Assembly: GCF_020178975.1 (NCBI RefSeq) | Contig: NZ_JAHXBU010000045.1 | Location: forward strand, 124,001-188,000 | DNA length: 64,000 nucleotides | DNA from: Cesiribacter sp. SM1 | GTDB lineage: Bacteria > Bacteroidota > Bacteroidia > Cytophagales > Cyclobacteriaceae | Direction: 5' to 3' | Shown here: positions 36,969 through 46,920 of the stretch, piece after piece | Layout: each line of letters opens with the position of its first letter | How positions within the stretch are numbered: the first letter of the stretch is position 1 | Program-made: the position numbers and the translations under genes | Notes under the pieces: generated by a model | What the model was told of the DNA's origin: nothing | What the model saw: only the letters and a program-made list of their open reading frames with translations | Databases searched by the model: none

Positions 36969-39515
36969 ATGTGCTTATCCTTAAGATCACTTTGCTACAT
37001 ATTCCTTATTTCTAGTTTTGTGCCCCTGTATGCGTCTCCACATGGAGGCTTGAAATTTTATGGCAGTGAAAAGCCAATAAATCAGCGAACATCGTACGAT
37101 GTTTTCGGGGATGAAACTGTCGTATTTTCTGACTACTTCAATATTGAATTTAACCTGTCTCTTTATCCAACAACTGAGTTTGGATACATACTTCGGATCA
37201 AAAATAAAGAAAGCAACAGAATCTATAATCTGTTCTACGATGGACAGGGTGATAACCTGACTTTTAAATTTAATGAGGAAGGAAATAACAGCCTGATCGT
37301 TGCCAGCATAAACAAGGATGAAATACTTGACATGCATTGGGTAAAGATGAAAATTTCATTCGATCTGAAAAGTGATTCAATAAAATTAACAATACACAAT
37401 AGAATATTTGGTGCAAAAAACAAAGATCTTCCTACTACATATCACCCAGTTATTCTATTTGGCAAAAGCGATCACATCATAGATGTTCCCTCCTTCGCTA
37501 TAAAAGATCTTTCCGTTGGCAACGAAGAGAAGTATTTTTTTAAGCTTAAAGAAAGTGAAGGTAATATCGTTCATGACATGAGTGGTAATGCTATTGGCAA
37601 AGTTTCTAATCCGGAGTGGCTGGTGAATGATGCTTATCACTGGAGGTATAAAGTTTCATTTCAGTCCCTATCAGTAGCCGGTGCCAATTATAATCCCGCA
37701 AAAAAGGAAATATATTACTTCAATAGAGACTCATTGCTTATATACAATGTTCGATCAGGTAATACGGACATAAAGGTTTTTAGAGAAAAGTGCCCTGTTA
37801 AACTGATATTGGGAACAAACTTTATTGATACCAGGGAAAATGAACTCTACACCTATGAGGTATACTATGCCACGCCTGACGACAACTATGCCGGGGCTAC
37901 AGTAGCCAGTCTTGATCTGGACACTTATCAGTGGGTTGCCCGGGACTCTAGCCAGCTTCCGAGCCAGCTACATCATCATGGTTCTTACTTCAATCCAGAT
38001 GCTGAGCAATATACCATCTTCGGAGGCTTTGGAAATATGCGCTACAGTAAGAATTTCTTTACCTACGATCTTAGCCAGAATGAATGGTATAGAATGGATG
38101 GTTTTACAGGAGATCCAATTTCACCCCGTTACTTCCCTTCAGTGGGATATTTAAAAGAAACAAACTCAGTCTACATATTTGGCGGAATGGGCAACGAATC
38201 GGGAGAACAGACCGTCGGAAGAAAATATTATTATGATCTGTACAAAGTAGATTTGGATGCAAAGCATATCACAAAGCTTTGGGAAATTGAATGGCAACAA
38301 GATAATGTAGTTCCGGTAAGAGGAATGGTTGTATTGAATGATTCCTACTTTTATACATTGTGCTATCCGGAGCATTTCTCTGAGTCGTTTCTCAAACTTT
38401 ACCGATTTTCGATGAAGGATGGTAGTTATGAAATACTTGGGGATTCCATCCCAATATACTCCGATAAGATTACGACCAACGCCAACCTGTATTACGACAG
38501 CGGACTGAACAACCTGTATGCCGTCGTTCAGGAATTTGAGGATGATATTTCCTCTGACCTAAAAGTTTATTCCCTGGCCTTTCCTCCTATCACAGCCCAA
38601 GCGCTAACAAGTTATTCGGGAGCCAAAAGCAATAACATACTGGTTATAGTGCTTCTTTCGCTTTCACTGGCCTCGGTTGTTGGTTACATCGTCTTTAAAA
38701 AGCTGAAGCGAAACCACAGCATAGCTAATGCTGATGTTCATGCTGATGCTTTTGCTGATGATATTGGGAATACTCATGTGGTTGAGAACAAGACAAAAAC
38801 GGCAACACAAGCTAATTCCATCTATCTTTTTGGAGATTTCACCGTCCGCGACCGAAACAATCGCGACATCACCTATATGTTCAGTGAACAACTGAAGCAG
38901 ATATTTTGCCTTATATTACATTATAGCACGGCCAAGGAGGGCATCGCGTCACAGCGCCTCAGCAGCATACTGTGGCCGGATAAACCTGCAGATAAGGTAA
39001 AAAACTCCAGAGGAGTGACGATTAACCATTTGCGCAAAGCTTTGAGTGATCTTGATGGCATAGAGTTAATATATGACAAAGGGTATTTTAAGCTCGTGCA
39101 AACCGAAGCGTTCTACTGCGATTATACCCGTTGTATTCAAATCATCTCTTCAAATGAACTAGAAGCACACAGAGATGAGTTCTTTGAAATACTCGCCCGC
39201 GGCAAGTTCCTGCAGTTCTCTGACCATCCTTTATTTGATTCATTGAAAGAAGAACTGGAAAAGAAACTGGAACCGGTTCTTTTGGTGGAAATAGAAAAAA
39301 GTTTTATTGCAGAGTTTTATCAGACAACCATTGCTTTAGCAGAAGCATTGCTAAATATCGATCCATTGAATGAGGTTGCGTTTACATATCAGATCAAAGC
39401 CTTGCAAAGATTGAAGATGAATGATGAAGCCAAAATCAGATACCAGTCATTTGTTATTGAATATAAAAAAGCAATGGGAAATGAGTATCCTCAATCTTAT
39501 AAAAGCGTAAGCTAG
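36969..39515 (+). CDS. Membrane-spanning transcriptional regulator: lectin-like and Kelch sensor, cytoplasmic winged-helix/BTAD-like output
   Basis: Starts best at the Met codon at 36969 (MCLSLRSLCYIFLISS..., a signal peptide), giving 848 aa; an upstream Met at 36903 is possible. Residues about 30-205 look like a concanavalin/LamG-type beta-sandwich (FSDYFNIEFNLSLYP, HWVKMKISFDLKSDSIKLTI). Residues about 210-540 form a Kelch-like propeller (YTIFGGFGNMRYSKNFFTYD, NSVYIFGGMGNESG). One membrane helix follows (about 560-582, NILVIVLLSLSLASVVGYIV), then a winged-helix DNA-binding domain (about 616-715; YLFGDFTVRDRN, RLSSILWPDKPADKVKNSRG, GYFKLV) and a helical BTAD/TPR-like tail to the end (IDPLNEVAFTYQIKALQRL). 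This is a one-protein sensor-regulator that could sense surface or periplasmic glycan and bind DNA directly. It is convergent with module C and divergent from the FecI gene. Confidence 0.85.
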   Translation: MCLSLRSLCYIFLISSFVPLYASPHGGLKFYGSEKPINQRTSYDVFGDETVVFSDYFNIEFNLSLYPTTEFGYILRIKNKESNRIYNLFYDGQGDNLTFKFNEEGNNSLIVASINKDEILDMHWVKMKISFDLKSDSIKLTIHNRIFGAKNKDLPTTYHPVILFGKSDHIIDVPSFAIKDLSVGNEEKYFFKLKESEGNIVHDMSGNAIGKVSNPEWLVNDAYHWRYKVSFQSLSVAGANYNPAKKEIYYFNRDSLLIYNVRSGNTDIKVFREKCPVKLILGTNFIDTRENELYTYEVYYATPDDNYAGATVASLDLDTYQWVARDSSQLPSQLHHHGSYFNPDAEQYTIFGGFGNMRYSKNFFTYDLSQNEWYRMDGFTGDPISPRYFPSVGYLKETNSVYIFGGMGNESGEQTVGRKYYYDLYKVDLDAKHITKLWEIEWQQDNVVPVRGMVVLNDSYFYTLCYPEHFSESFLKLYRFSMKDGSYEILGDSIPIYSDKITTNANLYYDSGLNNLYAVVQEFEDDISSDLKVYSLAFPPITAQALTSYSGAKSNNILVIVLLSLSLASVVGYIVFKKLKRNHSIANADVHADAFADDIGNTHVVENKTKTATQANSIYLFGDFTVRDRNNRDITYMFSEQLKQIFCLILHYSTAKEGIASQRLSSILWPDKPADKVKNSRGVTINHLRKALSDLDGIELIYDKGYFKLVQTEAFYCDYTRCIQIISSNELEAHRDEFFEILARGKFLQFSDHPLFDSLKEELEKKLEPVLLVEIEKSFIAEFYQTTIALAEALLNIDPLNEVAFTYQIKALQRLKMNDEAKIRYQSFVIEYKKAMGNEYPQSYKSVS

Positions 39516-39564
39516 AGCAACCTTATAAATCAAATCATCAGGTGTAAAGCTAGTAGTAAATAAA

Positions 39565-39603
39565 GAACCCCTGAACAGGCTTAACCAGTCTTTTCAGGGG
39601 TTC
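39565..39603. terminator. Bidirectional terminator between convergent genes
   Basis: An 11-bp perfect stem (GAACCCCTGAA with TTCAGGGGTTC) and a 17-nt loop lies between the regulator gene (ends 39515, plus strand) and the DUF4965-family gene (ends 39619, minus strand). A-rich sequence on the left and CTTACTT on the right give partial U-runs in both directions, as expected for a shared terminator. Confidence 0.75.
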
Positions 39604-39618
39604 CTTACTTGTTGAATT

Positions 39619-42126
39619 TTACTCTTCCAACAGTTTAATAAAGTAACCTCCCACTACAGAACGTGCCTGAAAACCAACCTGTGTGGCACCAGGAGTTTCA
39701 TACCAGTCACTCATAGGTACACGATCGGGGGTTTCATTAACAAAAGCATAAAGAGGGTCGATAAACTTTTGAAATGTGGCTTTATCATTTGCCAGGGTAG
39801 CTGTCCAGACAATCCAATCGGCTTTGGTATACGTTCTCCGATTATCCAGCGGCAATCCATATTCATTTTGCTTGGTGAGATAATAGGCTACTTCTTTCTG
39901 TGCCACACCTTCCGGGAAAATGTCAAGGTCTAATAATTTATCCCACACCAGGTTATATTTCTGGCTCCATGTTCCCGGCTGATCAAATGTTAAGCGGAAA
40001 TGGTCACCATCGTCAGCCATCTTTACCCATTCCTGTGCCATTTGCTTTGCTGCCGAGGTGTATTTTGCAGCTATATCTTTTTTGCCAAGCATTTCTGCCA
40101 GTTTTCCATAGCCCGCAACACCCATAATGGCTTTTGCCGAAAGATTAACATTATGGGCAAAGTGCCCTGCAAAATCGTCGGTACACAATTGATTTTCCGG
40201 ATCAAGACCTTTTTCCAAAAGATAATTTGCCCAGGTGGTGAGCGCTCCCCAGTGTTTTTCTGCGTAATCAGCGTTTCCTTCCACCACGGCAATGGCCGTG
40301 GTAAGAATCAACATATTACCGGACTCTTCCACCGGCATATCGCCGCCATACGTTTGTCCGTTAGCTATGGGATAGGTGCCAATATCGTGAGCTGCAAAGG
40401 GTTTAGTCCATTTCCCGCTTTCGGTATAGTAAAAAATGGGGTTCAGCATTCCTTTCAGCAGTTCGGGGTTGTATTTCAGGAATAAAGGTGCAGATGGATA
40501 GGTAACATCCACGGTGCCAATAGACCCATTACTAAAATTCTCTTTTGAAAGGAAGAGTGTTGTGCCCTGGCTGTCTTTAACCAATTTGTGCGCTGCGATG
40601 GATTGGCGGTAAGCCAGCATACAAAGTCGGGCATAATTTTCACCTCCCGCTTCGAACGCTTCCCGGTAAACCTTACTGTCAAAAGCATCACACCGAGCTA
40701 TGATGTTGCGGTGGTCAGCAGCAGCAGCAGTCAGAACCTCATCAAAACTTACCTTTCCGTCTTTTGTCCACCAGGCTTTTAGATTTTCACCGAAGTATTG
40801 TATAGATTCAATATCATTGTAACCCAGCATTAAATAAGCACTTACAGGATTTGTTGAAACTTCTCCGAGCTTGCCGGTGCTGGCAAGTACCGGCATTGTG
40901 TTAGATGGTATGGCAGTGATCTTATCTTTTGCAGCATTTATATTCCCACTTTCCAGAAAAGACTTTTTCATGGCTGAAAAATCACCAATACCCACAGTGC
41001 TATTCTCCGTTTCTTCGGAAGCAAGGTAAAGATACCCCCAGTCTATGCGCACATTATCCCCCTTCTTTTGCAATACGGGTTGCTCTGTAGTGCCCGCTTT
41101 AGCGAAAATTACGTTTCCTGTTTTGCCGGTTGTCACCTCAACTTTCTGGCTTAATTCATTAACAGCCCATTCCGGTGTAGCCTCAAAATACACCTCCACA
41201 TCGTGCGATTGTCCATCGTTAGAGACCACCATATAATTGATGTAGTTAATTGGACGAGAAAGCAGATCAAGGTCATCCATCAACAGGGGAGAAACAAATT
41301 CGAGCTGTAGGTCTACCGGTCCACAGGTAAAATTATACTTGGTTTGTGTAGCGGTAATTTTTACGCTCTTTTGAATGGCAGTTTGCGCAAAAACGGGTTT
41401 TACATCACTTTCTTTGAAAATACCGAAATCGACATAAGCCAAGCCACCACGGTCCAGGCAATGTGCGGCAATAACATTCTTCCCATTGGTATTTAACAGT
41501 TTCCTGTCAAGCTTCACAATGATATTGCTTTTGGCGCGGTTGCCAGTGTTTACGATCTGAGTGCCGTTCAGGTATAGCTCAAAATCATCGTCGTGCGAAT
41601 AAATGAGGTAAAGTTCACTATCCTGGTTTACTGCGGGCATGTTAAATTCCCTCCGTACCCATATTTCCTTTGTTTCCCACCCCGTATTGGTTTCGCCAGT
41701 ATTGGGTGTGCCAAAAGCTGCTTTACCACTTTTCCATGAAGCATCATTGAAATCGGCTTTCTCCCAGCCCTTTGCAGGTTCGGTGGTTACCCACTTTCCT
41801 ATCCAGGCTTCATGTTTAGCATTGGGCAAAACCGGCTGCAGCGGAATTTCCTCCTTTCCAAGAAAGCGATAGGTTTGTCCGTCAACACGAACGGCACCGA
41901 TCAACGAATGATTCGTACCTGTCCAGTGTTTGACCGGTGTATCGAATAATTTGTCGGAGGTTGACCAGGCGCTTATATAGGGATCAATGGTGATCAATGG
42001 ATAAGCCGGCGCACGAAATTCCAGACCTGCTTCTTCTTCTACCTGCGCAACTGACTGGCTGCAGGAACTTAATGAAGTTCCTGCAACGAACATGACCAGT
42101 ATTGGAATTAAAAATCTTTTTAACAT
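39619..42126 (-). CDS. DUF4965/DUF5127/DUF1793 glutaminase-like lipoprotein, intact copy
   Basis: An 835-aa lipoprotein from the Met ending at 42126 (MLKRFLIPILVMFVAGTSLSSCS). It has the layout of the glutaminase-like DUF4964-DUF5127-DUF4965-DUF1793 family: FRAPAYPLITIDPYISAWS near the N-terminus, a jelly-roll galactose-binding-like insertion (about 110-240; WIGKWVTTEPAKGW, YSHDDDFELYLNG), then a beta-sandwich and a helical (alpha/alpha)6-like C-terminal half with DIGTYPIANG, DFAGHFAHNVNLSAKAI, YNLVWDKLLDLDIFPE. Though annotated as glutaminases after a fungal member, bacterial homologues lie in glycan loci and their substrate is unknown. It ends module C. Two damaged copies occur in the window (17541-18384; 14203-14322). 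Confidence 0.9.
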   Translation of the reverse strand: MLKRFLIPILVMFVAGTSLSSCSQSVAQVEEEAGLEFRAPAYPLITIDPYISAWSTSDKLFDTPVKHWTGTNHSLIGAVRVDGQTYRFLGKEEIPLQPVLPNAKHEAWIGKWVTTEPAKGWEKADFNDASWKSGKAAFGTPNTGETNTGWETKEIWVRREFNMPAVNQDSELYLIYSHDDDFELYLNGTQIVNTGNRAKSNIIVKLDRKLLNTNGKNVIAAHCLDRGGLAYVDFGIFKESDVKPVFAQTAIQKSVKITATQTKYNFTCGPVDLQLEFVSPLLMDDLDLLSRPINYINYMVVSNDGQSHDVEVYFEATPEWAVNELSQKVEVTTGKTGNVIFAKAGTTEQPVLQKKGDNVRIDWGYLYLASEETENSTVGIGDFSAMKKSFLESGNINAAKDKITAIPSNTMPVLASTGKLGEVSTNPVSAYLMLGYNDIESIQYFGENLKAWWTKDGKVSFDEVLTAAAADHRNIIARCDAFDSKVYREAFEAGGENYARLCMLAYRQSIAAHKLVKDSQGTTLFLSKENFSNGSIGTVDVTYPSAPLFLKYNPELLKGMLNPIFYYTESGKWTKPFAAHDIGTYPIANGQTYGGDMPVEESGNMLILTTAIAVVEGNADYAEKHWGALTTWANYLLEKGLDPENQLCTDDFAGHFAHNVNLSAKAIMGVAGYGKLAEMLGKKDIAAKYTSAAKQMAQEWVKMADDGDHFRLTFDQPGTWSQKYNLVWDKLLDLDIFPEGVAQKEVAYYLTKQNEYGLPLDNRRTYTKADWIVWTATLANDKATFQKFIDPLYAFVNETPDRVPMSDWYETPGATQVGFQARSVVGGYFIKLLEE

Positions 42127-42245
42127 ATAGCTTAATTGTTTTAACAATATATACAGACCACAAAATATGCTTAAAATTGTCCCTGCTACAAATCCGGGAA
42201 AAGGGATGCACCTTTGATTTCGAAATTATGAATGTCTCTACTGCT

Positions 42246-44531
42246 TTATTTCTGATTAGAGAAAGAATATGGAAAGTCTCTTTTATCTGTACCTCTGCTT
42301 TTATTCGGGGCTGAACTCATCTTAAAATTGATTTTCGCCCCTTTCATCAAATCTTCATGCGTCAGGTAATTTTTAGTATAGTTTTTCCCGTTTAGCTTCA
42401 TTTCAGCCACATAGCGGTTTTCTTTTGAATTATTATCTGCCGTTATCTGTAGCTCTTTTCCGTTCTCTAATTTGATTTTTACAGACTTAAATAAAGGAGA
42501 TCCCACGATGTACTCGTTACTACCCGGGCATACCGGATAGAAACCTAAAGCAGAGAAAACGTACCAGGCAGATGTTTGACCGTTATCCTCATCGCCACAA
42601 TATCCATCAGGTGTTGCAGCATATAATTTGTCCATGATTTCACGGGCCCAAAACTGAGTTTTCCAGGGTTCGCCGGCATAATTATATAAATAAACCATGT
42701 GCTGAATCGGCTGATTGCCATGTGCATACTGCCCCATATCCATCACCTGCATTTCGCGCATTTCGTGAATCATAGAGCGGCTTTCCATGCCCCTTGAACC
42801 CGGAATGATAAAAACAGAGTCGAGCATGTTTACAAACTCTTTTTGGCCGCCCATCAGATCGATTAACCCCTGAGGATCATGAAAAACGGACCAGGAATAA
42901 TGCCAGCTGTTTCCTTCGGTAAAATCACGGCCCCAGTCTGTAGGTTTAAATGCATCGGAGAAAGAACCACTGCTTGCCCTGCCAGCCATCAATTTTGCTT
43001 TAGGATTATAAAGGTTCTTATAATTGAGGGCTCTTTGCGCATACACATCAATTTCACTCTTCGGTTTATTAAGCGCTTTTCCCAGGCGATAAATCGTCCA
43101 GTCGTCGTAGGCGTATTCCAAAGAACGGGCAACATTCTGGTCAACATCTACATCGTTAGGAATATAGCCATTAGTATTGTAATAATCGTAGCCTTTTCTT
43201 CCCGTAGAGGAGACCTTGGGGTGCACACTGTTTGAGCCGTGCTTAAGCGCTTCCCACAATGTCTCAATATCATAGCCACGCAGGCCTTTCAGGTAAGCAT
43301 CGGCAACAACAGAGGCTGAATTATTGCCCACCATAATATCCCGGTGCCCCGGGCTTGCCCATTCAGGAAGAAAACCACTTTCTTTATAGGCATTCACAAG
43401 GCCTTCCTGCATTTTTACATTTTCTGAAGGGTACAAGAAGTTCAGGAACGGGAACAGGCTGCGAAAAGTATCCCAGAATCCGGTATCCGTGAACATGTAG
43501 CCTGGCAAAACTTTGCCATTATACGGACTGTAATGGACAATTTTACCATTCTCACCAATTTCGCTAAAGTTTCTCGGGAACAGGACCGATCGATAAAAAG
43601 AGGAATAAAAAGTTCTGATGTTGTCAATATTATCATCCTCAACCTTAATCTTGCCTAACACCTCATTCCAACGCTGTTTCCCTTTACTTGCAACCTCATC
43701 AAATTTAGAGTTACCTAATTCTTTTAAGTTAATCAGTGCCTGCTCTTCACTGATGAAAGAAGAAGCCACACGTGCATGTACCTGCTCCTTATGTTTTGTT
43801 GCGAAACCGATGATGGCGCCGGCATGGTTTCCTTCAAATTCCTTTGCTCCTTCTTCTATTTTCCCATCTTTAACAATCGAATAACTGGAGAAAGGCTTAT
43901 CGAACACAATGACAAAGTAGTTTTTGAAATTGTCTGGCACTCCTCCGCTATTTCTAGTTGTGTAGCCAACGATTTTATTTTCTTCCGGAATGATCTTTAC
44001 AAAAGATCCTTTATCAAAAGCATCTGTAACGATAAATGAGCTTTTGCTGTCAGGAAACGTAAAGCGGAACATTGCCGCCCTTTCCGTCGGCGTTATTTCC
44101 GCGGTCACATCGTGGTCGGCTAAATGCACACGGTAGTAATAAGGTTTAGCAATTTCTGCTTTATGAGAAAACCAGCTTGCCCTTTCATCCTCATCAAAAA
44201 CAGGCTTACCCGTAATAGGCATCAAAGAAAACTGACCGTAGTCGTTCATCCACGGGCTGGGCTGGTGCGTTTGTTTAAATCCCCTGATTTTATCTGCAGT
44301 ATAGGTGTACATCCATCCGTCGCCCATCTTTCCGGTTTGGGGAGACCAAAAATTCATACCCCAGGGAAGGGCAACAGCCGGATAGGTATTTCCGGTTGAA
44401 AGCTCGTATTTAGAGTTTGTGCCCACAAGGGTGCTTACATAGCCGACAGGATCAGCAACTTGCGCATCTACTTTCAGGATAAAGCAACATAACAGAAGTG
44501 TATGCCCTAATAATCTAATTTTCCTTATCAT
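42246..44531 (-). CDS. GH92 alpha-mannosidase (module C)
   Basis: A 761-aa GH92 enzyme with a type I-like signal peptide (LLCCFILKVDAQ). Features: YVSTLVGTNSKYELSTGNTYPAVALPWGMNF at the N-terminus, KIRGFKQTHQPSPWMNDYG, the acid motif FTEGNSWHYSWSVFHD with Glu539 (codon 42915-42917), HGNQPIQHMVYLYNYAG and the base motif GDEDNGQTSAWYVFSALGFYPV. These match the best-studied alpha-1,2/1,3-mannosidase branch of GH92. It is a close paralogue of the GH92 at the right edge. It lies between the unassigned clan-A-like glycosidase and the DUF4965-family gene, same strand. Confidence 0.95.
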   Translation of the reverse strand: MIRKIRLLGHTLLLCCFILKVDAQVADPVGYVSTLVGTNSKYELSTGNTYPAVALPWGMNFWSPQTGKMGDGWMYTYTADKIRGFKQTHQPSPWMNDYGQFSLMPITGKPVFDEDERASWFSHKAEIAKPYYYRVHLADHDVTAEITPTERAAMFRFTFPDSKSSFIVTDAFDKGSFVKIIPEENKIVGYTTRNSGGVPDNFKNYFVIVFDKPFSSYSIVKDGKIEEGAKEFEGNHAGAIIGFATKHKEQVHARVASSFISEEQALINLKELGNSKFDEVASKGKQRWNEVLGKIKVEDDNIDNIRTFYSSFYRSVLFPRNFSEIGENGKIVHYSPYNGKVLPGYMFTDTGFWDTFRSLFPFLNFLYPSENVKMQEGLVNAYKESGFLPEWASPGHRDIMVGNNSASVVADAYLKGLRGYDIETLWEALKHGSNSVHPKVSSTGRKGYDYYNTNGYIPNDVDVDQNVARSLEYAYDDWTIYRLGKALNKPKSEIDVYAQRALNYKNLYNPKAKLMAGRASSGSFSDAFKPTDWGRDFTEGNSWHYSWSVFHDPQGLIDLMGGQKEFVNMLDSVFIIPGSRGMESRSMIHEMREMQVMDMGQYAHGNQPIQHMVYLYNYAGEPWKTQFWAREIMDKLYAATPDGYCGDEDNGQTSAWYVFSALGFYPVCPGSNEYIVGSPLFKSVKIKLENGKELQITADNNSKENRYVAEMKLNGKNYTKNYLTHEDLMKGAKINFKMSSAPNKSRGTDKRDFPYSFSNQK

Positions 44532-44590
44532 CTTAATTTTTAATCTTTATTATTTTGATTCATTTCCTTCTTACCGCTCCCGATTGTGAT

Positions 44591-46795
44591 TCACCAGCTT
44601 AGTTTCACATGAACGCCGTTCGGATCGTTTTCAAAACTTAGCATGCAGGTTTTACTTGATGCGTCCCAGCTGGTACTCGACTCCAACAGCTTGCCGGCAG
44701 CATCAGTAACAGCTACTTTGGCTGCTTTTTCAGGTAAAAGTATGCGCATCACGTTGGTGGTGTTCAGGGGACTTTTGGCCACAAAAGCATATTCATTCTT
44801 TGCTATTTTTTCGTCGTAGACTCTTGCCGCTGTGGCCAATACCTGAGGTGTTTCGGGATTTTTAACACTGCCAATATTGTATAAAAATGCCTGCTCTCCC
44901 GGATTGACCTTTTTTTCTGTCAGAACAGGAATTTCAGGATCAAATAAATCAATAAACATTCCTTTGATGGCATAGGGAGAATGATCCGGATTTTCATCTA
45001 CTACTGAAATGATTTCGTAAGGTCCCCTTGTCAATGAGAAGTGGTTCTTGAATTGAAGCGCTCCTCCACTGGTTTCGGTTTCGTACAACCGCTTAATGGT
45101 ATTTATAAACTCGATGTCGCTGTTTTCCTCTAATACAAACTCTTTCGGATCGTTGCGCATGATGTAAACCTTTCCCTTGCCAACGGTATATTCACCTGCT
45201 TGAAAGGGTTCATTCAAACCCAGTTTCAAAAACAAATGCTCGGATGGAATTTTAAAAGTATTCTCACCTGTATTCCACCACTCCTGCACATTTTGAAAGG
45301 CGTCATCATCAGTGCCACAGTACACGAGCGCACCCCCTTTTTTTACCCATTCAGCAATGTGTTTATGTGCTGCCTTATCCATTGGTTTCATATTGGAATA
45401 AGACATGATCAGGAGTTTTATATCCTTCCAGGTTTGTGGGAATGAAGCATTCTCAATATGAACTGTTTTAACAGGAATGCCTCGTTTTAACAAAGGAAGC
45501 GCCTGTCCATAAAAATTGGACAGCTGTGGATCTTCGTAGCCCTGGTGAACGGGGAAACGCTGAAACATCAATGAATTGGCCATGAGCACACCAATTCCCT
45601 GCGAGCCACTAACCTTATTTTCTGATAAGGGCATGTTATTAAGGGTATTGATCATGACCTGCATCTGGGTTGAATAAAAGCGTGGGATGCGTTCCTTGTT
45701 ATCGCTGTTCGCACTAGTGCGATAGTAGCCTTCATAGATCCGGTCTGGCCAGGGCATCACTTCATAATCGGCAATCATCGGATAAAGTAGTTGTGCTGTG
45801 AAGGTGGCCTCGTAATTTTTCTTGTAGTCTGCCCAATCGCGGGGCCAGTCTTCTATTGGGTCGGTGAGGAAGAACATCTTTCTTCCTGTAGGTGCCGTCA
45901 TGGACTCCATGGAACCGTATTCCAGAAAAGCAGTTTCAAATACGCGTTCTTTTGCCTGGCCGTTAAAATAGTTTGGTTCACGCGAGGTGCCTGTCCAGAC
46001 TTGGGCAATGTAACCATCTACGCAGGGCAAAGATGCCAGACTGGCTTCGGGACTAACGATCATCCACTGCGAGTAATTTACCAGCGAGTGCGTGGGAACG
46101 TAACAACGAATGTTCATTCCCTTGCTTTTACCGTACTCCTTTGCATAGGTAAAGCACTCGTTTACAGCACGGTAATAGAGGTGGTATTTTAACTTATTTG
46201 ATAAATAAGTATTTTCAGGAGATTCGTGGGGAGGTCTCCAGTCGAATCCATAATATGCTTTCCATTCCCTTTTAAAAGCTTCGCTGTAACCGGCACGGGC
46301 CCAGAATTCAGGTTCTTCAAGATAAATAGCATCAATGCCTGCATCAATAACCCGTTTAATAACCCTCTCCTTTAAATAGTTTGTGAAATTCATGGAAGGC
46401 ACAATGTACGGCACCATGCGTCCGTGCCACAGGGTATCTCCCTTTTGGGTTACCTGTCCCTCATCGAGATGCATTTTTCCATCCCAGCCGCCGGTGAAAT
46501 AATCCTGGTACTCACCCCAGGCAATTCCGGTCATGAAATGCGTTGTATAACCTCTGTCGCGCCAGGTTTGAACGCGCTCCTCAAATGTCAGATTTCCTTT
46601 TCCGTGATGATCTTTCACGCTGTAAACAATCGCTACATCTGCGCGTACGTCAGTTACAGGTTTCCAGGGATTGGAAGTTTGAAAAGCTGTTTTTTCTCCG
46701 GACAGGTTTTGTGACTCTTTCTCTATTTGTGAAGGCCGGGAACAGGCATGAATGAAAAGCGCCAGCAGAAGATAAAGTATAACAGGTTTTTTCAT
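44591..46795 (-). CDS. Unassigned glycosidase-like lipoprotein, clan GH-A (GH42/GH164-like) architecture
   Basis: A 734-aa lipoprotein (LLLALFIHACSR). Residues about 50-350 look like a (beta/alpha)8 barrel with GIDAIYLEEPEFWARAGYSEAFKREW (Glu160/161/163), CYVPTHSLVNYSQW and LEYGSMESMT (Glu292/297); about 380-540 a flavodoxin-like fold as in GH42 trimerisation domains (WKDIKLLIMSYSNMK, AEWVKKGGALVYCGTDDDAF); the rest is beta-rich. This order resembles GH42 and the beta-mannosidase family GH164, with acidic residues where an acid/base and nucleophile would fall. No family can be assigned by eye. As neighbour of GH92 in module C, a beta-mannosidase acting on Man-beta-GlcNAc of N-glycan cores is a reasonable but unproven idea. 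Confidence 0.7.
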   Translation of the reverse strand: MKKPVILYLLLALFIHACSRPSQIEKESQNLSGEKTAFQTSNPWKPVTDVRADVAIVYSVKDHHGKGNLTFEERVQTWRDRGYTTHFMTGIAWGEYQDYFTGGWDGKMHLDEGQVTQKGDTLWHGRMVPYIVPSMNFTNYLKERVIKRVIDAGIDAIYLEEPEFWARAGYSEAFKREWKAYYGFDWRPPHESPENTYLSNKLKYHLYYRAVNECFTYAKEYGKSKGMNIRCYVPTHSLVNYSQWMIVSPEASLASLPCVDGYIAQVWTGTSREPNYFNGQAKERVFETAFLEYGSMESMTAPTGRKMFFLTDPIEDWPRDWADYKKNYEATFTAQLLYPMIADYEVMPWPDRIYEGYYRTSANSDNKERIPRFYSTQMQVMINTLNNMPLSENKVSGSQGIGVLMANSLMFQRFPVHQGYEDPQLSNFYGQALPLLKRGIPVKTVHIENASFPQTWKDIKLLIMSYSNMKPMDKAAHKHIAEWVKKGGALVYCGTDDDAFQNVQEWWNTGENTFKIPSEHLFLKLGLNEPFQAGEYTVGKGKVYIMRNDPKEFVLEENSDIEFINTIKRLYETETSGGALQFKNHFSLTRGPYEIISVVDENPDHSPYAIKGMFIDLFDPEIPVLTEKKVNPGEQAFLYNIGSVKNPETPQVLATAARVYDEKIAKNEYAFVAKSPLNTTNVMRILLPEKAAKVAVTDAAGKLLESSTSWDASSKTCMLSFENDPNGVHVKLSW

Positions 46796-46920
46796 TGGTA
46801 TGAATATCCTTTGTTGAAGCGAAGCAAATCATTACCCTTAGCAGCAAAGCAAATCATGTACGGTGCATCTACACCGAACGCGTATTGATACAATGATCAT
46901 GCTGCTTAAAGAAGGTAAAA

